DNA from: Hyalella azteca
Taxonomy: Eukaryota > Arthropoda > Malacostraca > Amphipoda > Hyalellidae
Assembly (NCBI RefSeq): GCF_000764305.2
Contig: NW_025933184.1
Location: forward strand, 124,001 to 188,000
Reading direction: 5' to 3'
Length of the DNA stretch: 64,000 nucleotides
Below are positions 47,326 through 60,000 of the stretch, piece by piece. A program made the position numbers and the translations under genes. The notes under the pieces are model-generated. The model was not told where the DNA came from. It was given only the letters and a program-made list of their open reading frames with translations, and did not search any database. Each line of letters opens with the position of its first letter. Positions within the stretch are counted from its first letter, which is position 1.

Positions 47326-50300
47326 AAACTGCACTATCGTTATCGCGCTTTGCTGTATTTATTTTCGAACTTGGTGCATGGTTGCTTTTTTCTTCTTCAT
47401 ACATATTTTTCGTTGGCTTGAAGACCTTGATAAAATAAATTTCAGGACATTAAAGTGCTGTCAAAAATCTCGGTACTGTCAGAAATCAGATAACGGACCG
47501 GCGTTCGAAAGTTTTTGATTTATAATCTAAAAATAAAACATTATTTTTTAAATTACTTTTTATAGGAATGCTTGGACAATAGACACTCATTTCTTTAATG
47601 ATTTTGTTAATATTGATTGAATTTCGTGTAACATACACGGCAAATTAAAACCACATCTTCTTAGTACAGTCACCGCTTATTCATTTACTATACTATTGAA
47701 TATTATATCTATACTAAATTGAATATTATATCTATATTTGTTTATCTCCTTGTACTCCTTCATGAATGCGTTCTTCTTGTCACAACGAGGGCATAGGATC
47801 GGACATCTGTTGGCTGGAGGTCTCCTTATTAGCATCGCTTACACAAGCGAAGCCACTTTACCAGTGCTTGTAAGGCAGTAATTGCTTCACGTAAATCCCA
47901 ATTCGGTGAGCTGAATGCATCGCCTGCATGCCTCTCTATCTTGATGAATTTGCTTCTGAATTTCCTTGGTTGGTTCCAGCATATTCTTTGCGATTCACAA
48001 TGCTTAGATTTGAATTTTATTTGCGAAAATGTTCAAATTTTGATGGAAATGTGTATAATGAAATCTTGAAGGAAGTTGTAAGTTGTATTCTCTTGTATAT
48101 GGGAAAATATGATGCTCTCATTGTTCGTGCAATCAAAACACTTGGGAATGTAGGGCCTCGTAATAGAGTTATTGATTTGAGTGTCGAAATTCTGAGAACA
48201 CTCTTTGTTTTATGACGTTTGACCTTGAAAAAAACTTCAATCTGGTGATAAGTAAGAAGTAATCGAAATCTGATTTTATTTGTAGGGTAAGTTTTCATTT
48301 TGAACCTTTGAGCCCGTTTAGTTATACTTTGAGCCAGCGAATTGTTCGTAAATTATAGCCATTAAACGTTGTTATTATCGTTGGAGTACATTTATACTGG
48401 ACTGTCAGATTTCCAGCTTATTAACTGATACGTATTCTAAGTGAAAAAAATTTCGGCTATTAATTTCAGTCAATTGATAAATTGACTGAAAATTGATAAA
48501 TTGACTGAATTGATAAATTGACTGACCTAACTGCGCAAGGGACTGGTGAATACTCCCTTCGAATTAGCAAACATTGACTTAAAAAATTACTACTCAAATA
48601 CAATATTTAGCAAATATTAAATTCGGAGATGAGGATATAAATATCCTCATTCGGAAATGAGGATATTTATTGATTTTTTCATGTGGAGCATTTCTGACAG
48701 AATTCAACTTTAAGCTATTCCCATTTTCATTTTCTGTGAATTCGACTGAGCGTTCTGTTACAGCGCGTCAGCTCTCGAACGTATCATATCTCCTAACTCT
48801 GCCATGTTTCATCGTAGTTAGGATTCATAGTATTTTAATAAGTTCATGATATCTTACTATGAATTGCCACATTGACAATCCGTGTTATGATCTATGCCCT
48901 ATTGCCCATGAATATCTACTGCTATGCATGCATAAATATGAGTCTTATAGCCCGCATTTAGTGGGCAATTCATGCCGCGGTCCTGAGATGCTATCTTGTG
49001 TGTGTCCGAGAACTCTCGTCACTTGCCCTGATGTTTATTTTTTTTTAAGAGTGTCTCTCCCAAGTAGAGCTATCGCTTATCTCATCTAAACGCTGTAATA
49101 ACTTTTAAACACTAGGTTTTTTCTTACCCTGAATTTGACCAAATAGGCCACAGAATTTAGTTGTATGTGTGAGCCTTGCTTCTGTGTAGCGCAAGTGCAC
49201 AAAACCATGCATGTTTTTTTAATATATTTCACATGCTTGTTCTTTTATATATTTTAAGAATAGGTAATGACTATATAAATGTATAAAAGGTAAAAAAGGT
49301 AAAATAAACCTTTTGATAGTAGGCCAAGGTAAGCATGTTCAGTAATGGAATTGTTTAATAATTTTACTAAAATTATATGCTCAAAGGTTGCAACGTGAAC
49401 CTGCTCCTGTATCCATAAGATTGATTTTTTGCAATGTGATGTAAGTGTTTGATTGAGTTTAGCGCTGTTTCATATTGCATGTAAAGTGATCCACATATTT
49501 AAATTTTTCTGTTTTTGCAAGGTTTTTAGCTTAACGTACGGCTTAAGACTATCCATACGCAAACGCTACGAGATGGATGGGTCGGCACGTTCGTAACGTC
49601 AGAAATAAAGATGAGGTTTATGAAGTTCCTATTTATGTAACGAAACTCGTGTAGAATAATATGACGATGGTTTGCTCATTAATTTATGATAAATTGGCGA
49701 CGTGTTGGTAAACTATATTAATTCACGCCCTTAAATAAAGTTTAGGCTTAGGCTTGTAGAAAATAAATTATTCATGAAAAAGTAAGAATCCTGAAAGGCA
49801 TCTTTTTGGAGTGGCGTTCATTTCATGGTCAACAGATACGATCTCGAGGGACCTTCTCCATTACTCGGTGTTCATTACCTTGGTTGTGAGTTTCTTACCC
49901 GGCCTCCGCTTTCCCTTAAAAAACAACGATTGTTGGTTTTCTCGTCACTCTGTGTTCAGAAACCGAGCTGGTGTGGCGCCGCGAAGTTCAATCGAAAACG
50001 CCGAGTCATTGCTGTCTAAGTTGCCTTACTCGAGCGTAAGGGCTTTCGGTCATCGCCCTCTCAACTGTTTTGCCTAAAAGAAATTATATTCTTGTTTTGC
50101 CCTTGTAATCTAGTTTCGTTGTTCGAAGTCTCGGCCTCGTGAAGAATAATTATAATTTTCATGTTCACATTTTGAGTCAAGTATTTAATAAAGAGTTTCG
50201 TATTATCTGATGATGAATTTTTCACTTATCATTTACAGAGATTTTTCATGTTTTTACTTGTTTGCTGCCAACAAAGCATCTTAGAGTTAAATAAAGTAGA

Positions 50301-51717
50301 TCTAATGCATTTTCAAGCGCTAATGCAAAACATTGAGCTGGTTGAGTGTTGAACGTAAGGCGCGAATTAAAAAAATGCACTGAAAGGTTCCAATTATGAA
50401 ATGCATCATCATTTTAATTCGCGTTATTTCGCCACAAAATTCGTGCTATATAGCTAATTTGTTGATTTAATCTAGGAAATACATTTAAGATACTACAGAC
50501 TGAAAAATTAATAGTGTTGAATAGTTCTGACTTCTGGGCATTAACATTTAGAGAAGAATTCAGTATCATGCAGTGAATAAAATTTAATGTACTAGGTATT
50601 GTTTTTCCGCTATCAAGCTAGCCATTTGTAGTTGAACTTCAGATTGCTGAGCTTCATACGCAAATTAGCACGAAGCCAGCTGCGCTGAAGCTCTCATTGT
50701 GCTCTGCTAGCTCATGCATGCATGGCTTTCCCTGCTTATAAATGACTTATAATCGCTGATGTGACCTCGCACCAGCATGTGACTGCATGGTGACAGCGAC
50801 GTCATTTCACTGCAGTGTCATAATTTCGCATCCAACATCAATTTCGCGTCCGACGTCTTGTATGTCTGTGGCTCTGGAGGCCAAAGTTCAGCCAAATGTC
50901 GCGTGCGAACAACACGTAACTTCCAAAGATTATCGCACCATCTGATAAAGCCTGATTTCTACGAACTTCCTTTATCGAATATGAAAATTTTATCAATTCA
51001 TTTCATGCCGGCTTCGTTTTGAGATGCGTGTATCATATTCCTGTTTCCTGGTTCTTTTATATCCAATAAACTGCAAATTTCGTGATGTTATTAAGTTAAA
51101 CATCGAAGTTTTTTTTCAAGGTATTGAAAAATCTATTTCACATAAGAATCTATTTCTCACAAGAATATATTTGACGTGTTTAATTTATTTTCCTCGTTTT
51201 TAAATTTAGTTACATCAATTCGTATGCTTCACAGAAAATAATTATAATTGCCACAAATTGCTGGATTCATTAAAACACAACTGCTTTGCGCGCTAAATAT
51301 CTTCCTGATTTTGCTTGCACCTGAGAACCTTAATATTCATAGCTTATTATAAGTTAATATTAATAATATCAGTAAATTTCATTATTAATAACGAAGAATT
51401 AAAATTAGGAAAATTGTATCACTAAGTATTTAGTTGAACTTACGTGTCTTCGAGTTAAGTCAACGCACATAAGCACCGTAACGGATGAGTTAGAGGTCAA
51501 TTATAATTTGAGATCCAAGCTTTGCGTAAAGTTTTAAGCTCTTCTTAAGAGCTAAGTCTGAGCTGCTGCCTCGCTGAGCTGCAGTTAACTGGTCGTCCTT
51601 GTTTTTCTGCGGGCGATGCAATGACGCGTTATGGGCGGCATGGAAGGTGGTCGCTTCGTTGAAAAGTCGTTTGACCGCACCTGCCTTTGCTGGAGGAAAA
51701 ACGCCTTGACGGCTGGA
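47326..51717. other. Non-coding stretch
   Basis: Holds a small TTGATAAATTGACTGAA repeat (48470-48525) and a palindromic GAGGATA..ATATCCTC pair (48630-48668). A 95-codon plus-strand frame at 47928-48215 has a protein-like composition (RAIKTLGNVG) but no splice or start support. No other gene is visible. Confidence 0.35.
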
Positions 51718-51722
51718 GATTC

Positions 51723-51970
51723 AATTGATTCTTTTCAAGCAACTCAGTTCATCGCATCTCTACCTTAATGGCGATTTTTGCCTTCTGTGTTGTCAAGATT
51801 GGCTGTAATTTGTGTTGGCTATGTCTGATGTTGCAAATTGATTAAATTGATTCTTTTTCAAGCAACTCACTTCAACGCATCTCTACCTTAATGGCGATTT
51901 TTGCCTTCTGTGTTGTCAAGATTGGCTGTAATTTGTGTTGGCTATGTCTGATGTTGCAAATTGATTCAAT
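51723..51970. repeat. 123-bp tandem duplication upstream of the NACHT gene's first coding exon
   Basis: Two near-identical copies run from CAAGCAACTCA through TACCTTAATGGCGATTTTTG to GATGTTGCAAATTGATT, offset 123 bp. They end about 260 bp before the acceptor at 52226. Confidence 0.88.
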
Positions 51971-52226
51971 TGATTCTGTGCCTTCTTTCAAGTTTTTGTT
52001 GAGCTATTTAGAGTAAAGTAAAAAAAATTGGCGTTTATGTGATCGTTGCTGCATGCATGATGCTTTTTTCGACAGTTGCTCTGAATTTAGCGTCGAATTT
52101 TCAGGCCAGCCATTTTCTTTGTCCTTGAATTCAGGGTCGGTGATTTTATGAATTCCACATTTGATTTTATAGAGAATAGGTTTTGTTGATGATTTCACAA
52201 GAACTGATCTATTTATTTTCGTGCAG

Positions 52227-54059
52227 GTTGCAGTGAAGATGTCCGTTGAGCCGATCGTTGAGGACAGCAGCAGCGGCATAAGTGAACTCGTTGATTTCAT
52301 CGTCAAAAAGTCACCGAGAAATGTTATTGAGATCGCCGTGGCGCCTCCACCAAACGACAACGCACCTGTTGGGGACCTGATCCGGTATATAGACGAGAGC
52401 GGATCTTCGTCTTGTGCATCGTCACTTTTGGGAGATTGTGAGAAATTCGGCCTCGACGAAACGAGATCTCTAAGTCATCTTCTGGAAGACATCGGGCCCG
52501 GCGACTTTAGTATCGATACATTGGACGACATTGCGTCTCTTTCTTGTGGGTATGGAAGTCTCGATACTAAATCCGACCCCGAGTGCGACCAGAAACTTTC
52601 TGAACATCCACGAAAAGCTAAAAGATTTCCTAAGGTTATTCTCTCGGCACCGGCCGTCGTCAAGCTAAATGGCAATAAGAGTTTGGAGAGACATCGACAG
52701 TCACTGAAGCCTTGCGGTGAGGTGCTGATGAGACGATCTTTGGGATCAGAAGACGTGAAAATTCATAACTTCAATGGAAAAAATCCTTCCATTTCGTTAC
52801 CATGTTCCACAAAAGCCTCCCCTCGATCTGAAAAGAGCAACGCCGTTTGCGAGGACAGGTCTTCGAAATGCTCTTCAATTAGATCCTTTCACACGTCTGA
52901 ATCAAGCATTAAATCTTCCGACAACATTTTGGACCATTCAAATACATCAAATGATAAACTCTCGGTTCCATTTTTATCGAGCGGAGATGTTTTTCATTGT
53001 TCTTCCCCTGTAATGATGCCCCCACAGTGCTCACCGCCGCCCATTCCTCAGGGGGAATCCAGTTACGTAACCACGGCGTCGTCGTCGTGCTCTCTCACGT
53101 CATCATCCCCGTCTTCTGCGGATGATCGGCAAAAATCCAACGATTCTGCTGAGCGTAACGAAATGCCTGGCGGGCAAACGGACTGCGATGGTAGTATAAC
53201 GTCTGAGTTCGTTGAATCTAAAAATGTGATGAACTCTAGGTCTTCTGACTCGAATAAAAGATTGTCCCACTTGCAATTGAGACTTGATGAGGAGGCCACC
53301 ATGAACACGGCTGGTACTGTCTCTGTTCCTCTCGCCAATATGGATGAATTTTCTGAATCGAAAGATCAAACATCTGACACTTCTGATCGAGAAAAGGAAG
53401 ATAGGAAAATTGATGGCGTACAGAGTACCGATGCGAGTACTGATACTGATGCGAGCACCTCGGAAACTTCAAATGGATCTGGAAAATGTAAGAGCTGTGG
53501 AGCAGACGAGGATTGTTCTTGTGACCAAAAGACGAACCTAGTCAAGGGTTCATCTTCAGTCGCCGATGAAATACACCAAAAAAATACAGAAAATACATCT
53601 ACCGACGAGTCTTCAGATATTTTACCAACCCCTCGTCGCCGTTCAGACAGTTGTTTAAGCGAAATTAAGTACGGCCAAGTCCAGAATCATGTCATGGACA
53701 GCGATAACGAAGTCGTCACCGACTTGATATGCGATGAGCCTGAGGAAGAAATGACGGCTTCGTCAACCATGACAGAAAACACTAACCTTGATCGGATAAC
53801 TGTTGTTCAAGAAGTTATGACCGAAGGAAAAGAAGTTTTAACTGACAGTTCTGAGGCCGCTGCCGAGAAAGGTTCACATGATGAAAAAGTATCCGAAAGC
53901 GCTAGTAAGACTCGCGACGAAAATGAGAGCCAAACTGCCAGCATTGAACGACTAAAATCAAAACGGGACTCTAAAGAGGCACGAAAATCGGCTCTGAAAG
54001 ACACGAGAAGCGAGTGCGGAACTTTACCGAAGCGCGAGGCAAAGGTTCACTTCCCTCAG
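52227..54059 (+). CDS. NACHT-like gene, first coding exon (ATG at 52239)
   Basis: Acceptor TTCGTGCAG|GTT, donor CCTCAG|GTTTGT. Twelve noncoding bases precede ATG, then 607 codons, phase 0 out. The protein is Ser/Asp/Glu-rich: an acidic start (SVEPIVEDSSSGISELVDFI), a DETRSLSHLLEDIGPGDF segment near residue 75, a Pro-rich SSPVMMPPQCSPPPIPQ near 267, a Cys cluster CKSCGADEDCSC near 416-427, and a basic KSKRDSKEARKSALK stretch near the end. No folded domain is recognised. The exon is intact over 1.8 kb, so it is clearly constrained. No in-frame stop lies between the acceptor and the ATG, so an upstream coding exon cannot be excluded. Confidence 0.82.
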
Positions 54060-57000
54060 GTTTGTTCCGTTCATTGCGTAAGTGTTTTAGCTAATATATG
54101 TGTTCTTGCTCAGGCGATTTATCTGTTGTGATGACACCATAACATCATTTGTTTATTTAAGTAATGGACAGCGAATAAATCTCATGTCTTTAATCGTTAT
54201 GCGATGATGCGTGAATGAGATGATTAAATTTGTTTGTAGTTAAATATTGGCATCTTCGTACGTATGCATTTTATTCGCAATTGCATTGCCATATTCCGCC
54301 GTAGTATCTTGATCACATAATTAACAGCATTGCGATGACAGTAGACTAGTCTCCAATGCATTCAAAATCTTGAAATTGCATAATTACAATGCTTATATTC
54401 TCATACCCGTACCGAAATCAACCACTTAAATCTTGCCGCATGGCAACCCGATTATTTATTTTATTAATTTCCTGTGGTAATTTCCTCACTTAGGAAGTTA
54501 TAGGCTCCGACTCCAGTTCTGCACCAAGTTTCCTCACTTCCACCCCAGCCCCTACCTCGTCCCCTAAGAGGACCAGTGACCCTCTCTTCTTGGGGAGCTC
54601 TCCTGCCCTCGTCAGGTCTCGACCGGACCCGACGTGCCCTCGTCAGTCCCTCGACCCCGGATCCGACGTGTCTCTGGTATCGTCATCAAACACGTCTCCG
54701 TGTTTGTCTCGGATCGCTCCTCCGTACTTGGTCATCCCGAACGTCTCTGGCACCCCGAACAAGCGACGTACCCCACCACCTTTCATCACAATTCCTTCAA
54801 GTATACCCGGTACTCCTACCAGTCCAAGCTCACCTTTTTTCCACCATTCCTTTACTCCCACTACTCCTTCAGACTCCTTCACGATACCTTCAACCCCGAC
54901 GTCCCCTACTGCCTCTGGGAACATCATCGCCCCTCATCACTACATATCGTCCCTGCGTGTAGCGTCCATGCGTGGCACGGCCGACATGGGTGGCGCACTT
55001 GTGGCTAGAGTTGCGGCTTTCCTCCGCACGCAGTACAAGAGTCTCACCAACACCCCTCTCAAGCTGCCCTGGTGTCCCAAGTTCCAGTAAGTGACTTCCC
55101 TAACAAAATTCGCCCCAGCTTCTGGGAATCTAAATCAGAAGCTGCCGCGTCTGTAAATTTTCACTGGGTTGTACTCTTATGAATATGAGACTGTGTCCTG
55201 TTAATTAGCACAATATGAATGCGATCATCAAAATTAAAGTGAATCATGACTCGACAATCTCATACTTCCACCAATTGACGTATGACCGTTTAGTCCCAAG
55301 TTCCAGTAAGTGACTTGTACTGCTATTAATGTGATACGGTGTCTTGTTAATGCCAACAACATCAATGTGATCATCATAATAATTGTGAATTATGACTCGA
55401 CAATCTCATACTTCGACCAATTGATGTCTGATGATTGAATTCAAGTTCCAGTGAGTGACTTGTAGTCTTGTACTTACATGAATATGATACGGTGTCCTTT
55501 TAATACCATCATCACTGTGATCATCATAATAATAGTGAAAAATGGTTTGATAATAACAAATTTTGACCAATTGACGTCTGACCGTTGAGAAAATGTTAAG
55601 GGTTTGGAATTGAGTTTGGACATCTCATTTAACGATTACGTTGGGTGACTAGATCACTCATTTCGGACTTGACATGAAGAATATGTTATGTGACAGTTAT
55701 TTTGTCTCTAATTACTGTAAACTAAACAGGGAAAGTTTTAGCTCAAGTTATTTCTCAGTTAAGTTAACTGACTTGCCTGATATTTTATCTTGGACTTCAC
55801 TCCTCAGTCAATGAGCGAGTTGTATTTCACTTAATTTTTCTGCCAAGAACATAAAGAGTTCGAGAAATACATTCGGAGCTTGATTGTTGTTCAAGAAGAC
55901 CATGTGGAAAACTTTATTGTGATCCTCATTCTATGTTTTGGCAATATATACGTAACGTTTTATATAGGTAGATATATGAGGCAATATATACGTAACGTTT
56001 TATATAGGTAGATATATGAGGCAATATATACGCAACGTTTTATATAGGTAGATATACGAGGCAATATATACGTTACGTTTTATACTATAGGTAGATATAT
56101 GAGGCAATATATAAGCAACATTTTATTTATTTACGTACGAGTCAATGTATACGTATGAAATGTTTCTGCAGCTTATGCGTAAGCAAGTTCTCCTGCAACG
56201 TCACGCCCCTGCCGTCACCAGGGGCGCCTCTCCCCAAAGGCGGGGGCGTCTCTATCCCCGGCCACGCCATCCTTAGGAACCTCACGCAGAAGGTTAGGGG
56301 ACAGCGCCCCCCTCGCCGTCTCGCCCCCTTGTCCCCCTTGCTGCACTCACTGGGCCCGTGTCTTCAGTAGTTACTAAATATCTTTGTTCCATTAACTGCA
56401 TACCTCATGTTCCGTTAACAATTTTTTCCATTTTATAAGTCAATTTAAACATTTCATTATTCAATTACCTGATAAATTCAATTATCTATAATACTGGATG
56501 TCCTTTTCATGTTCCATTAACAATTTTATCCATTTGATCAGACAATTTTAACATTTTATTATTCAATTACCTGAAAAATTCAATTTTCTATAATACTAAA
56601 TTTCTTTTTCATATTCTATTAACAATTTTTTCAATTTGATCAGTAAATTTCAACATTTTATTATTCAATTACCTGAAAAATTTAATTATCACTAATTCTG
56701 AATGTCTTTTTCATGTTCCATTAATAATTTTTTTCCATTTGATTAGTCAATTTCAGCATTTTATTATTCAATTATCAGAAAAATTCAATTATCTATAATA
56801 CTGAATGTCTTTTTTATGTTACATTGACAATTTTTTCAATTTGATCAGTAAATTTCAACATTTTATTATTCATTTACCTGAAAAATTTAATCATCAAAAA
56901 TTTCATTAGTTTAAACAGATATTAGTAATTATTTGTAATTACTTATTTGTATTTTCCTCTTGATGTATTGGTGATTGAATTTCTCTGTTATGGTATTTGC

Positions 57001-60000
57001 TGCTCACATGGAGCCAGGGTGTTAATTTGAAATTTTCTCCGCTGTTCAGATATTTTAGGGTATTTTTCTACTGGGTGCGAATTTTTTTTCATTTTACCCG
57101 TATTTTGATAGCTTAGATTCCATGAAGTTTATTTGTATTTTATTAGGTACAGTAGTTTATTATTACTTACTTTCATTTGGCCCTGAACTTCCAGTTGACG
57201 AATGATTAAAATCAATTATTTACCATAAATTCAAATACTTTTTCAAATAACTGTATTCTCAGCAATAATTTCAAATTGATACAGTACGAATAATATAAAA
57301 CTAAATCTAAACTACAATATAAATCTAAAATACAATATGAATCTAAAATACAATAATGCCTTTTTAATCCTTGGGAATAAGTTCTGAAATTTTGGAACGT
57401 TTTCCAGGGTGGAATAGAGAGCCGACCAGGCCGCGTGCTGGTGGAGAGCCACCGCTGCAGCTACGCTAGGAGCGCCCTGCCCTTCAGCCTGGCATACCAC
57501 TGGGCAACTGCACCGCAGGACTACCACCTCCACTGCTACAGGTAACCAATTACCCAATAGGTAACCATTAAAAGAACAAGAGACCATTATAGGTACAGAG
57601 AGACATTTCAAAAATAAGAAACCATTTCAACGACGGGTAACCTTTTCAAGAACAACAACAAGAGATCATTACGGGAATGTGGAAGCATTTCCAGAAGAGG
57701 TTAACATTTCAAGATTAATTTACCATTCTCAGAACAAGTAACCAGTTCAAGAGAAGTTAACCACTTTCATTATTTTTTTGCAGCGTTGTTATCGTAGTGA
57801 CGCTGAGAGACTTCAAAGGAGGTTCAATATTCCAGCACTTGTGTAAAGAAGTTCTCCCTAAGCACATTCTCAGCAAGGAAGCTATGACCACCTTATGGAA
57901 CTACCTCCATAAAATCGATGACAAGGTAAAAGTTATTGAGATTCTTTTGATTTTACCGCCATAAAATTGACGACAAGGTAGGAAACCACTGAAATTATTT
58001 TGCTTTGGAACTGGCTTGTCTGTTCATTTAACCTGTTGCTGCATGTTGAAAAATAATCATACCGAACTGCTCACTAGGATGCGGGTTCAATTGTAGAATT
58101 AGCCTTTTCATTAACTGCAACCGTCATATCGTAACACTAAATTCTATTTTTCTTCACTAATCATGACTATTAAAAACGCTTACTCCTATTTTTATGTCAT
58201 CTTTGATCTTTCATTTTTTTCGGCGGAATAGCAATAAATGTTTTTGATCTGTGTTATGCAATGTCCCTTGAAGTGTTATTCCTGCTGACGTTTTTTTCCT
58301 CGATGTCGCAGTCACTTTTTTCAAACTTAATGCGTCAATTTCACTTCAGGTTTTATTCCTGCTGGTGGGCTGGGACGAGCTTAACGAAGGTGAGGTGGGT
58401 GACCTGCTTGACCTGACGGAGGGGCGGCTACTGCCCGGGTGTACGGTGCTCATAACCACCCGCGTCGACTCAACCGTCGCTCCCCCAACGGCGGCGCTTA
58501 ACCGGGTCTACCGCGTCACCGGTACTATTTGTTGTATTTTTTGTATTATTTTATGTGTATGTACTTTTTCGGTGAGTAAGATAACACATTCGTACATATT
58601 TTCATAGGTAAAGATAATATAAAATAATATTATTGCCTAAAAATAGTCTCTTTGTATAAAATAATAAAGAATGATAGTGTTTTACATGTACGATATTTTA
58701 TAAGTGGACGTTTTATAAGTGGATCACAATGCTTTATAAGTGGATTATTGATTTGTGGCAATTTTTTATATGCTGTGCAACTTCTGATCCCATGTATAAG
58801 CTGTACGTCCCTTATTTTACTCAAAGTTTTTGTTACGACCGAGGGCAAAAATGATGCGATAATTTCCATCGTTACTCGCCTACTCATGTTGATTTAACGT
58901 TGTTCATATTCGTAATTGGTTATTTTTTACATTATGTCCACTTGCCTAACCATCTTTCATTAGTTAACGTGTTTAAAAAAAAAAACATTTTTTCTCTTCA
59001 TTCTTGTTATATGCTTTTTCAGGCATGTCTATGGACAGCTGTAAGGAGCACATCGCTCGGTACTGCTCTGTTATGGGCAAACCTGACTTCTCGAATAAGG
59101 TGCGTAGCTCTTCATTACTTTTCATTACTTTCCATAGACTTCTTTTACAGGAACTAAATTGTTATCATATTATCCAATGTTCGATTGAGCTTACTGATCC
59201 TTTTTTGTTCCCTAGCAAGACTCGTTCTTGGTGTGCACCTTCGACCTGAACACAAAATCCGTGTTCACCATCAGAATAATCTATTTGTTTCCAGCTAAGT
59301 CAAGTAGTGCTGGGCGAGAGGGACAAGTACGGCAGTCTGGCAGAGTGCCACATCATGAGCGTGGCTCTGGCACTGCAGTTCGAGGACCTCAGCGGCCGCT
59401 TGCCCTCACGGCTCACGGACTTGTACAGCGGACTACTGAAGCACCTGACGAGGGTCAACCTGCTACGACGTGGCGAACCCATGTGCTACCATGTCTTGCC
59501 TGATAAATACATCAAGCTCTTCCAGGTGAATATTATTAGCCTGGCAAATATATTAGCTCTTCAAGTCTTTCTATTAGCTCTACACATATAAACACATCAA
59601 GCTCTTCAAGGTGAATATAATTAGCCTGACAAATATATTAGCTCTTCAAGGCCTGATAAATACATCAAGCTCTTCCAGGTGAATATGAGGAGCCTGACAA
59701 AAATATTAGCTTTTCCAGGCCTGATAAATAAAAATCTTTCACTTCCCAAATGATCACAGCCCTCTCGATTATTGCGATTATAATCATCCAAAATACATCA
59801 AGCTCTTCTAGGGGACTATAATTTGGGAGCGCAAACGAAAGTTTTGGGACCCCTAAAGTTTATATTTAGATAATGATGAAGAGAAAAACTTGTGTGTTAG
59901 GAGTGTAATCTACATTACAGTTATCTAATACACATCGAAGAATTGAATGCGATTTCAAAGGAAATTTTTATACTAAGCATGGAATGCCCAATATTTTCTC

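Noticed and set aside
52004..52360. 118-codon minus-strand frame
   Set aside because: It is antisense to the well supported first coding exon and its upstream region.
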